A stretch of 64,000 nucleotides of DNA from Fusibacter_A sp965140735 (GTDB lineage Bacteria > Bacillota > Clostridia > Peptostreptococcales > Acidaminobacteraceae): contig OZ223306.1 of NCBI GenBank assembly GCA_965140735.1, positions 4,030,001 to 4,094,000 of the forward strand, written 5' to 3'. Positions 18,471-27,500 of this stretch are shown one piece after another. The position numbers were made by a program, and so were the translations under genes. The notes under the pieces were generated by a model. It had not been told where the DNA came from. It did no database searches and saw nothing but the letters and a program-made list of their open reading frames with translations. Each line of letters starts with the position of its first letter. Positions within the stretch are counted from its first letter, which is position 1.

Positions 18471-19778
18471 ATGGGGAGTCTGGGTTTTCAAAGTATAAAT
18501 TTTGAGTTTATTTTCTTTTTCTGTTTTTTAAACGGTTGCCTTGCAATCTTGGAGTTGCTTTTTTTCAGCAAATTTTCGCAAAACGTATTAAAGCCGTATC
18601 ATTATATTTTCTATGTGTTTACTATGTATTTTGTATGTGCACTAGAAATAATTTTTCGAGTTTCATTTCCAGTGGCCACTCTTTTAGAACTTTTGATTCT
18701 TTTGGGATACGGTTATTTAGTTTTAAAGTGTCCACCTGCGTTATCAGCAGTTACAGCGATTATCGCTATCAGTATTATGCAAGTTGTAAACGGAATTTTT
18801 CAGTCTATAGGGAGTCTATTATGCGAAGCCACATTTCCACACGTAACGCTGGTTTTAGTCCTCTGCAGTTTAATGACTCTATTAGTCATCTATTTTTCTT
18901 ATCAATATGTAATCAGAACTTTTAAGATAAGACAGAACATATCAACGCGTTATATAGGTCTTTTATTGCTCCCGATCTTATTTATTTTGCTTGTGCTTCA
19001 ACAGATATTCTTGACTTATGGCAGTACTGTGGTTGTCAATTCGGATGGTAGGAGACTTTCTCCAAATGTAAATGATTGGAGCATGTTACTGATACAAGTT
19101 TCAGCTTATGCTTGCTTGTTTGCAGTCCTATTTGCTTATCGTAAATTAGAGGATAATTTTAAATTACAGACTCAAAATATCCTGCTTGAGCAACAAGTTA
19201 ATACACAAATACATTATATGCAAGAAATTCAAACGCGCTACGATCAAACGCGTGGCTTTAGACATGATCTCAAGAATCATTTTATGGTGTTGAGTGGTCT
19301 TATAGAGCGTACAGAAAATCAGAAAGCAGTCACCTATTTGAACAAGTTAGACATCGCAACAAATGCTTTTTCTTTTCCGTGCCAAACGGGCAATATGGTA
19401 GTTGACCTTTTACTAAGTGAGAAACTGGGATTAGCTCAGCAGAAGGGTATTAAAATTGAATGTAAAATGACAATACCCTCGGGGAGCACTATAGATGACT
19501 TGGATTTATGCATTGTCTTTTCAAATGCGATAGACAATGCGATTAATGCTTGTGATTTGGTGGAAGAAAAAGAACCGTACATCATTATATCTGCTGTTCA
19601 AAAGGGCCATTTTTTTATGATTGAGATTGAGAACAGTTGTAATAAAGAGCAGAAAAAAGGCACAGGCACAGGAATAGGACTTAAAAATATTAGAGCAGTA
19701 GCTGAAAAGTATCATGGGGCAGTAAGTGTGGATCATAAAGCACAAATTTTTAAACTGAACATCCTTTTGCTCATTTAG
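18471..19778 (+). CDS. Agr/quorum-type sensor histidine kinase (GHKL)
   Basis: A 435-residue kinase with about six N-terminal TM helices (1-225), a short coiled-coil linker, the AgrC-like dimerisation box FRHDLKNHFMVLSGL with the phospho-histidine, and a GHKL ATPase (NAIDNAINAC; GTGTGIGLKNI). AgrC-type kinases often sense peptides. It is co-transcribed with the LytTR regulator at 17744. No agrB or agrD-like gene is visible, so the signal is unknown. Confidence 0.87.
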   Translation: MGSLGFQSINFEFIFFFCFLNGCLAILELLFFSKFSQNVLKPYHYIFYVFTMYFVCALEIIFRVSFPVATLLELLILLGYGYLVLKCPPALSAVTAIIAISIMQVVNGIFQSIGSLLCEATFPHVTLVLVLCSLMTLLVIYFSYQYVIRTFKIRQNISTRYIGLLLLPILFILLVLQQIFLTYGSTVVVNSDGRRLSPNVNDWSMLLIQVSAYACLFAVLFAYRKLEDNFKLQTQNILLEQQVNTQIHYMQEIQTRYDQTRGFRHDLKNHFMVLSGLIERTENQKAVTYLNKLDIATNAFSFPCQTGNMVVDLLLSEKLGLAQQKGIKIECKMTIPSGSTIDDLDLCIVFSNAIDNAINACDLVEEKEPYIIISAVQKGHFFMIEIENSCNKEQKKGTGTGIGLKNIRAVAEKYHGAVSVDHKAQIFKLNILLLI

Positions 19779-19874
19779 AGACATTCAAGCGACATCTGAC
19801 TACAAATCCATTGAAACGATAAACGCCATTAAATATACTTAAAACATCTTAAAACATAAAAAGGAGGTTTTACA

Positions 19875-20321
19875 GTGAATATAAATGGTTTAGGGGCATC
19901 GGGTACTCAAAACTCGGTTGGAAATGGTTTAAAAGACATCGAACAAGAGATCAAAAAATTAGAGCAGAAAAAGACGAAACTTCAACAGGATAAGGCGAAA
20001 GCGGATAGTCCTTTTTCCACAGCGCCAAGTAAAGAAGCTGCTGAGATAGATAAGAAAATCAAAGAACTGGATAAACAGATTCAGCAACTTAAAGCAAGAG
20101 CAATAACCTCTAAAGGTGGCCAGAATAACCAAGAAAAAGTTAAAAGTAAAGCATCTGATCAGAATCAATTAGATCAATTGACGCGTAGTGGGAAGCAACC
20201 TGACTTGGAAGAAAAATCTATTTCAGGTGTTTACAATGTGAAATCCGATGAAAACGGAAGTCAGGTGATCGCCTTGACACCTTTTCAAGTGGCAAAAGAA
20301 GATGACAATGAGACCTTGTAA
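19875..20321 (+). CDS. FlxA-like coiled-coil protein
   Basis: A hydrophilic 148-residue protein with a central coiled coil (about 18-75: IEQEIKKLEQKKTKLQQDK, IDKKIKELDKQIQQLKAR) and disordered ends, no signal peptide. It resembles FlxA-like proteins, whose role is poorly defined. The GTG start follows an excellent AAGGAGG. It lies just after the AgrC-like kinase gene on the same strand. Confidence 0.6.
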   Translation: MNINGLGASGTQNSVGNGLKDIEQEIKKLEQKKTKLQQDKAKADSPFSTAPSKEAAEIDKKIKELDKQIQQLKARAITSKGGQNNQEKVKSKASDQNQLDQLTRSGKQPDLEEKSISGVYNVKSDENGSQVIALTPFQVAKEDDNETL

Positions 20322-20344
20322 TGGTTCTTCAACAGAAAGACATG

Positions 20345-21052
20345 CTATATTTCAGCAGGTTGTTCCAATGTCTCTTCGCTATTGAGATCAATATTGATCT
20401 CAGCAGATGCTCGGGGGTCCGTAGATGCTTTTGATTTTGGCAGTTGATACAGAGGCCAATAGAATACAATAGAGACTAATATGCCACATACCACATCTAC
20501 GATAGAATGCTGTTTGATAAACAATGTGGAAAGGCAGATCATGATCATGATGAAAGCAGAAGCCAACCGACCATACTTTTTCGCTCTAAACGCTTCTGAA
20601 TGATAAAGACTCGCATGGATGGCAATGGCGTTCATCACATGAATGCTAGGACAAACGTTAGTTGGCGTATCTGTGAAATATAAAAACCGTATCAACAGTG
20701 AATAGGGATCATTGGCTGTAATGACAGGTCTTAAAGATTGTGCATTTGGGAAGACCATATAGGCAATATAAGCAACTGTCATACCACCACCCAGAAAGAT
20801 TAAAACTTTGAAAAAGTCCTTTTTAGAATGAAGCCCTGCATAGATAACGCCATAGATCATGTAGGGAAACCAGATCAAATAAGGAAGGACAAATGCCTTG
20901 ACGAATGGTATTTTATCATCAAGGGCTGTATGCATGATAAAGCGGGGAACAATGGTGATTTCTAAATACTTAAACCATATGAGTAATGGTATGATTAATA
21001 AACAAAGATAAAAATGTCTGTTTTGTGATAAAAATTGTTTGATATTTTTCAT
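20345..21052 (-). CDS. PAP2-superfamily membrane phosphatase
   Basis: A 235-residue protein with about six TM helices and the type-2 phosphatidic-acid phosphatase signature: LRPV, CPSIHVMNA with a catalytic histidine, and KQHSIVDV with the second histidine. Such enzymes remove phosphate from membrane lipid phosphates or undecaprenyl-type carriers on the outer membrane face. It is divergent from the kinase gene at 21176; a 38-nt palindrome lies between. A decayed copy of this gene lies at 30863-31043. Confidence 0.82.
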   Translation of the reverse strand: MKNIKQFLSQNRHFYLCLLIIPLLIWFKYLEITIVPRFIMHTALDDKIPFVKAFVLPYLIWFPYMIYGVIYAGLHSKKDFFKVLIFLGGGMTVAYIAYMVFPNAQSLRPVITANDPYSLLIRFLYFTDTPTNVCPSIHVMNAIAIHASLYHSEAFRAKKYGRLASAFIMIMICLSTLFIKQHSIVDVVCGILVSIVFYWPLYQLPKSKASTDPRASAEINIDLNSEETLEQPAEI

Positions 21053-21096
21053 GGAAAGTCACCCTTTGCGCTCATTATGTATTTCAATTGTACCTA

Positions 21097-21134
21097 TAAT
21101 TATACCATATCATAATTATGATATGGTATAATTA
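21097..21134. promoter_or_regulatory. 38-nt perfect palindrome in divergent promoter region
   Basis: The half-site TAATTATACCATATCATAA (21097-21115) is mirrored exactly to 21134. TATAAT boxes lie on each side, so it probably overlaps both divergent promoters (PAP2 leftward, kinase rightward) and could be an operator. A 44-nt imperfect copy with three mismatched positions lies at 31082-31125 beside the PAP2 relic. Confidence 0.6.
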
Positions 21135-21175
21135 CTTTTAGCTAAAACGAGTCATGGATAAAAGGGAGCATACAA

Positions 21176-23155
21176 GTGAGACGGGTCAAAGGTATAACTA
21201 TAGTAATGATGATGGTCATGACATTTTTATTGGGGATGAACTACATAGCGGACACTAAGCAGCATAGACATGCAGTAGGTGGCGTCTTGGATATGCAGTA
21301 TATTGATTTTGAAGAGACACCAGTGATCGATCTGGATGGGGAATGGTCATTCTACTGGGATAAGCTTTTAGAACCATCTGACTTTGTAGAGCCTGAGACT
21401 GAAAGCCGAGTTTTTATAAATATACCCGGGAACTGGTCCCATGATATGACCGGAAATTATTATCCCAATATTGGTTATGCCACCTATAAGCTCAAGATCA
21501 TTAACGTCCCTTCTAAAGCCTACTTCGCGCTAGAAAAGTTGAACATCCGAAATGCTTGTAGAATATTTGTCAACGGACGACAAATCATGGCGGATGGAGC
21601 GCCTATGAAAGAGAGTGAAGCAAATGTGATTGGCAATATGCCACAAATTGCTTTTTTCGAAGTAGACGCCTCGTCCGTAGAGATCATTATACAAGTTTCT
21701 AACTTCGAATACGCTTCGGGCGGAATTGCAAACTCCATTTACTTTGGAACGCAAAGGGCGGTTCTAGAGCGATCCTATAGGCAAAATTTGTTTGAAATAG
21801 TGGCGACTACGATCATGATTGTCATTGGTATCTTGTACTTGATCGTACACTTTATCATTAGAAATTACAAAAGGCGAGAAGCCGCTATATTTTTCTTTGC
21901 GTTGAGCTGCTTATTGATGGCACTTTCGAATGGCTTTGTCAGTCAACGTGTCTTCGCTAATTTTATCCCAAAGGCATCATTTGAGATATTATTCAAGATG
22001 TACTACTTTCTTGCGTACAGTTTCTTTGTAGCAATGTTATTCTTTGTCAACAAGGTCAATCGCATATTTCTACCTGATAGAATCAGAAATGTTGTCGGGA
22101 GTATTTTCTTGATTTATATTTTGATGGTTCTGTTTCTACCCATGAAGATCTATTGGAAATTGTCAGGAGTCTACTTAATCATTGATTTGATTGTGTCGTT
22201 AGCGATATTGTTTTGGGTCTTTTATCTCTACACTAAACCTCATACAGATGTCGTTCATTTTACGGTACATAGCATATTGCTCATGGCACTTTATGCCATG
22301 AATATCTATGTCATTGACAATGTACTCTATGCATTGGGGTTAAAAAAAGATATCCACATTGGGATGATCAGTATGGTTATTTATAGTGTTATGCTGGTTG
22401 CTCTGTTAGTGGTCATCTATTCGGATGCTTATAAAAAGAATGCAGAGTTGGCTATCAGACTTGTGGAAAATTACTATGCTCTTGATCAAAAAGAGGAAGT
22501 GGCCATCAAGAATGAGATTGCTTTTTTACAAGCGCAAATAAAGCCTCACTTTTTGTTCAATGCCATGAGTAGTATCATAGGTCTCTGTTATACTGACGGA
22601 GAAAGAGCAGGAGACCTGCTCCAAGAACTCATGAACTTTCTAAAATCTTCTTTTGATTTTGATTATAAGTCGGATTATGTCACGATTAAGAGTGAGCTCA
22701 ACCTGATTCAATCCTTTGTTAAAATTGAAAAAGAGCGATTTGGAGAAAGGATTGAGATTAACTATAATATAGATCCCAATATTCTGAATATGAAGATCAT
22801 TCCACTTATAATAGAACCCCTTGTGGAAAATGCCATAAGACATGGGGTCTTAAAGAATAAGTCTGGTGGGCATATGAGTCTGACTATTAAGAAAGTGAAC
22901 TCTGAAATCTACATCTGTGTTGAAGACAACGGGCATGGGATTCCTAAGGAGAAAATAGAGTCCATATTGACTGTCTCAAATCTTGAAAGTGCACCTTCCG
23001 TTCGAAATGGGGTTGGCCTTGCCAATATTAACAATAGACTACAATATTTTTATAATAAAACACTGGAAATAGAATCAACAGATCGAGGTACGCGTGTTTC
23101 TTTTAAAGTGCCTTTATTGTTGGAGAGGGGGCGACTGGCAGATGAAGAAGATTAA
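21176..23155 (+). CDS. 7TM sensor histidine kinase (7TMR-DISM/LytS-like)
   Basis: A 659-residue kinase. After an N-terminal TM segment comes an extracytoplasmic beta-rich domain (about 45-190: LDGEWSFYWDKLLEP, IPGNWSHDMTGNYYPNIGYATYKL shown in part), as in 7TMR-DISM receptors that are thought to bind carbohydrates. Seven TM helices follow (about 205-415), then a LytS-type kinase box QAQIKPHFLFNAMSSI and a GHKL ATPase (PLVENAIRHGV, DNGHGIP, GVGLANINNRL). The GTG start has AAGGGAG upstream. It overlaps the response-regulator gene by 14 bases. Confidence 0.88.
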   Translation: MRRVKGITIVMMMVMTFLLGMNYIADTKQHRHAVGGVLDMQYIDFEETPVIDLDGEWSFYWDKLLEPSDFVEPETESRVFINIPGNWSHDMTGNYYPNIGYATYKLKIINVPSKAYFALEKLNIRNACRIFVNGRQIMADGAPMKESEANVIGNMPQIAFFEVDASSVEIIIQVSNFEYASGGIANSIYFGTQRAVLERSYRQNLFEIVATTIMIVIGILYLIVHFIIRNYKRREAAIFFFALSCLLMALSNGFVSQRVFANFIPKASFEILFKMYYFLAYSFFVAMLFFVNKVNRIFLPDRIRNVVGSIFLIYILMVLFLPMKIYWKLSGVYLIIDLIVSLAILFWVFYLYTKPHTDVVHFTVHSILLMALYAMNIYVIDNVLYALGLKKDIHIGMISMVIYSVMLVALLVVIYSDAYKKNAELAIRLVENYYALDQKEEVAIKNEIAFLQAQIKPHFLFNAMSSIIGLCYTDGERAGDLLQELMNFLKSSFDFDYKSDYVTIKSELNLIQSFVKIEKERFGERIEINYNIDPNILNMKIIPLIIEPLVENAIRHGVLKNKSGGHMSLTIKKVNSEIYICVEDNGHGIPKEKIESILTVSNLESAPSVRNGVGLANINNRLQYFYNKTLEIESTDRGTRVSFKVPLLLERGRLADEED

Positions 23156-24137
23156 AGTGGTCTTAGTGGATGATGAAATACTGGTATTGAATCTTCTGCG
23201 AAAAAGGTTATTGGACATAGAAGGGGTTGAAATTATCGGTGAATTTGTGGATGCAGAAATGGCGCTTGAAGCAATTCCGAAACTAGATGCGGACATTGTT
23301 TTTTTAGATGTGGAAATGCCTGAAATGAATGGGATTGAATTGGCTGGAGAACTTCTTGAAGGGGATAAGCACATGGAGATTGTGTTTGTTACCGCATACG
23401 GACAATATGCAGTTGAAGCTTTTAAACTCAATGCGCTTCACTATATTTTAAAACCCGTGGATTCAAGCGCTCTTGTGGAAGCAATAGATAGAATAAGAGC
23501 GAAAAATATCATTAAGCTTTCAAGGAAAGAGGAGAAAGCCAAGATTTACCTGTTCGGGGATGTGCATGTGGCCGGTCAGAATGACAAAAAAGTCAACTGG
23601 ATAACCACCAAGTCCAAAGAACTCTTTGCACTACTCATGGTTCATCAAGAATTTGGTGTCAACAAGTGGACCCTTCTAGAGACGCTTTGGCCAAATTCAG
23701 ACTCTGAAAAGGCGCATCAAAACTTGTACACCACTGTATTTAGATTAAAAAGATCACTGGGAGAGGTGTGTCCCAATATAAGAATTGAAAATGCGGATGG
23801 CCATTATCGGCTGATTTTAGAGGATATTTTTTGTGATTGGTATGCATTTAAGGCCTTTATTGAAGAGATGCCAGTACTCACTGAGAAAACTGTTTTACTC
23901 TTTGAGAAAGCCCTAGACCTTTATACTGAGGATCTTTTTGGGAAGTGTGATTGGCTTTGGAGCATTGCCTACAGGGAAAAATGCTATGGACAATATGCAA
24001 GCCTGGTGGTGCGATTAATGACTTACTATAGATCAAAAGGATGCGATAGAGCGTTGAAACGATTAGAGAGAAGAGCTGAAAATATATTACTAGAAGAAGA
24101 TTTTGAAACTGTTCTTTTTTCTGTAAGTAATTTGTAA
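23142..24137 (+). CDS. response regulator with SARP/BTAD-like output domain
   Basis: A 331-residue regulator. The receiver domain (1-120) has DD at 10-11 and phospho-Asp56 (FLDVEMPEMNG). After a linker comes a winged-helix Trans_reg_C-like segment (TTKSKELFALLMVHQ ... ALWP-type motif ETLWPNSDSEKAHQNLYTTV in part) and a helical BTAD-like end. GAGGGGG fits ATG 23142; a longer frame from 23094 lies inside the kinase gene. Partner of the kinase at 21176. The large surface-protein gene next downstream is a possible target (inference). Confidence 0.85.
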   Translation: MKKIKVVLVDDEILVLNLLRKRLLDIEGVEIIGEFVDAEMALEAIPKLDADIVFLDVEMPEMNGIELAGELLEGDKHMEIVFVTAYGQYAVEAFKLNALHYILKPVDSSALVEAIDRIRAKNIIKLSRKEEKAKIYLFGDVHVAGQNDKKVNWITTKSKELFALLMVHQEFGVNKWTLLETLWPNSDSEKAHQNLYTTVFRLKRSLGEVCPNIRIENADGHYRLILEDIFCDWYAFKAFIEEMPVLTEKTVLLFEKALDLYTEDLFGKCDWLWSIAYREKCYGQYASLVVRLMTYYRSKGCDRALKRLERRAENILLEEDFETVLFSVSNL

Positions 24138-24230
24138 GGTGAAGTTTGGCAAAATCTAATGTTACTGTAACCATCATGAATCGAACTGGGAGACTGGTTC
24201 GGGCAAAGTTTGTTTGGGTTGAGAAATTGA

Positions 24231-24289
24231 GAAAACCGCCTAACTCTAGGACATATAAATTTTATATGCCTTAGAGTTGGGCGGTTTTC
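24231..24289 (+). terminator. intrinsic terminator
   Basis: GAAAACCGCCTAACTCTAGG (24231-24250) pairs with 24269-24289, enclosing a small AT palindrome. It ends the kinase-SARP operon. Confidence 0.8.
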
Positions 24290-24421
24290 TTGAATTTTAT
24301 GATAAAAGACTCACGAGAAAAATCAAAAAAATGACTACTCTATGAATCCTTTTCTTGTAAGAAATTTGTAAGGCATGATTTGTTAGAATAGTATGATAAA
24401 AAATTCGAAGCAAATTAAAAA

Positions 24422-24438
24422 AGGAGGACATCATGTAA
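24422..24438 (+). other. strong ribosome site followed by ATG-TAA
   Basis: AGGAGGA (24422-24428) is followed at ideal spacing by ATG TAA (24433-24438), a start-stop pair, in the leader of the large surface-protein gene. It could stall or load ribosomes, or be a dead remnant. The rest of 24290-24532 shows nothing else I can support. Confidence 0.35.
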
Positions 24439-24532
24439 AGAAGAGACATCATATAAAACGAGCTCGTTTTGTGGATTTGATCATTGAGATGATCTACATA
24501 GAATGTGAATAAATAGGATTTGAGGAGGAAAC

Positions 24533-27500
24533 ATGAAGAAAATAAGTATGTTGTTTATGATAACTTTATTATGCACCATGGTTCAGTTTGCAGGAAGTTT
24601 ATCATATGCTGAAGACAGTTTTTTGTTTGAAAGCGTGGTTGCGACGGGGTTGAATTCTCCTGAAAGCATTGAACTTGGACCTGATGGGAAATTGTATGTA
24701 ATTGAAAATAGGAAAGAAATTACAAAGATGGATAGAGATGGCTCTAATCAAGAGGTTTTCTATGTTGATCATTCAAATAATAATCCAACTGCTAATGCAA
24801 TGACTTTTGATAAAGCGGGAAATCTACTTGTGGCTGATTCTAATCAGGGATGTGTCAAAAAGATAGATCCAAAGGGCAATGCGACAAAATTAAATATCGG
24901 CAAGATTTTACAGACTCAAGAAATTGTTCTTGACAGTAACGGGCATGTGTTTGCATTTGATACTTATAGTGGAAAACTATACAAAATGAATGCAGATGGA
25001 TCTGAATATACTTTGTTTGCAAAGTTGCCTTTTTACTCATGTAGTGGTTTGGCAATAGATGCATTTGATAATCTTTATACTTGTAGTAGCAAGAATGTTG
25101 TAAAATTTACGCCATCTGGCACCAAAATGGATTTTGTAAGTGTTCCAAATGCTGATGGTAATGCTAATGGTATTATTGTTGGTGAAGACGGTTATGTTTA
25201 TGTTTATACGCGGAAAAAGAAGATTTTAAAATACGATCTTACCGGTAAACTCGTACAAACATTCCCAACTTCAGTAGGTGATATGGTGGGAGGCGTGTAT
25301 GTAGATGAAGCGGGTAATATCTATTATACAGATGCCAGTAAAAATCTCTATAAAATTTCAAACCCCAACGAAGCAAAGACAACTATGCTTTGCAAAGGAA
25401 CCGATACCATGGATGATTTAGCCATGGGGCCTGATGGGAAATTATATACGAGAACTTACGATGAGGGTCTAATTAAAAGAGTGAACAAGGATGGCACTGA
25501 AATGGAAACGTTTGTTACTGAACTTAATGTCCCATCAGGAGTAGCTTTTGATTCAACTGGAAATTTAATTGTATCAGAGAAGGATGGTAAAGCCATCAAT
25601 ATAATAGATCCAGATGGCAATATAGAAGAATTTAGATTTTCAGGAGAACTTAATTATGTTGCAGTAGATAGCCAAGATCGGATATATACTTTTAATCAGG
25701 ATAACCATGGTATTTATAGAATGGATAATGATGGTAGCAATAAAACGCGGTTAGAAGGGATTACAGTGGAGCACTGTCGTGGCATAACAGTAGATCGTAA
25801 TGATAATATTTATATTTCTGGAGATGGCAAGATTATCAAAATTGCAGTTGACGGCACACAAACTGATTTTTTTAGTAAATTAGGCTTGAGGGGTATTACT
25901 GCCGGAAAAGATGATTATATATATATGATCTATTATGGTACAGATTATACGGAGTATACTTTAAAATGTGACCTTGAAGGTAATCTTGTGAAGGTGATTC
26001 ACCTTTCTGATTATATTACAGGACAATACATTGAAGAGAATGGTGATATATACGTAATAGAAAATGCAAAGAATATTTCTAAACTTACTAATAATTCAAA
26101 TGTGGAAGATCAGACCCACGTGTTAATTACACCGAAGTTTTCCTTACGAGATGGCCCAGCAGATCCATCGGCATTTGCGCTCAGTGGCATTGCTTCTAAG
26201 CCACGTATTGTAAGTGCTGAGGTAAAAGACTCTAAAGTCTATTTGACCTTAGATGCCAATATAAGACAAACGGATAAAAACATCGAAGTTTCCTATACGA
26301 AATCTGGAATGAACAACCTAATAGAAAAGGAAACAGGAGATTATTATGAGAATCTAAAAAATGTAGAAGTAAAGAATTCAATAATAGAAGTTTTCAGCGT
26401 GGGAGATTTGACGGCAATTAAGGTTGACTATGGCACTTCACTAGAGGCCTTAAAACTTCCAACTTCTGCTGAAATAGTGTTGAGCGACTCAACAAAGAAA
26501 ACGGTTGAAGTCACTTCATGGGATAAGGGAACACCAGCCTATGAGGGCGAAAAATCTGGAACATACGTTTTTAAAGGTATGTTGAAATTGGATTCGGATA
26601 TTTATAACCCAGATAACAAGCAAGCGAGTGTAAAAGTTGTGGTGGCCCCTAAGCCATTGCCAGAGATCACAAGGGTAGATGCCATAAATGATATCACAGT
26701 AGATCATGGCACAGAACTCAGTGCATTAGGTTTACCAGATCAGGTCACTGTTACACTTGATAACTCAAGTACCACCAGTGTGGCGATTAAAGCATGGGAC
26801 AATGGGACACCGACATATGATGGAAGTAAAGCAGGGACATACGTCTTCTCAGGCACATTAACTGAGTCATCAAGCTATAATAATACAAATGATATAAAAG
26901 CAAAAGTCTCTGTTAAAGTAAAAGAGAAACCAAGTGCCTCATCAGTGAGCCAACTAGAGGCCATCACGGTGGATCATGGCACAGAACTCAGTGCATTAGG
27001 TTTACCAGATAAAGCCACTGTTACACTTGATAACCAAGCGACCACCAGTGCGGCAATTAAAGCATGGGATAATGGGACACCAACATATGACGGAAGCAAA
27101 GCAGGGACATATGTCTTCTCAGGCACACTAGAGATGCCAACGGATTACCAAAACAAAGAAGCATTAAAGGCCAACATCAGTGTCACTGTAAAAGAGAAAC
27201 CAAGTGCCTCATCAGTGAGCCAACTAGAGGCCATCACGGTGGATCATGGCACAGAACTCAGTGCATTAGGTTTACCAGATCAGGTCACTGTTACACTTGA
27301 TAACCAAGCGACCACCAGTGCAGCAATTAAAGCATGGGATAATGGGACACCAACATATGATGGAAGCAAAGCAGGGACATATGTCTTCTCAGGCACACTA
27401 GAGATGCCAACGGATTACCAAAACAAAGAAGCATTAAAGGCCAACATCAGTGTCACTGTAAAAGAGAAACCAAGTGCCTCATCAGTGAGCCAACTAGAGG

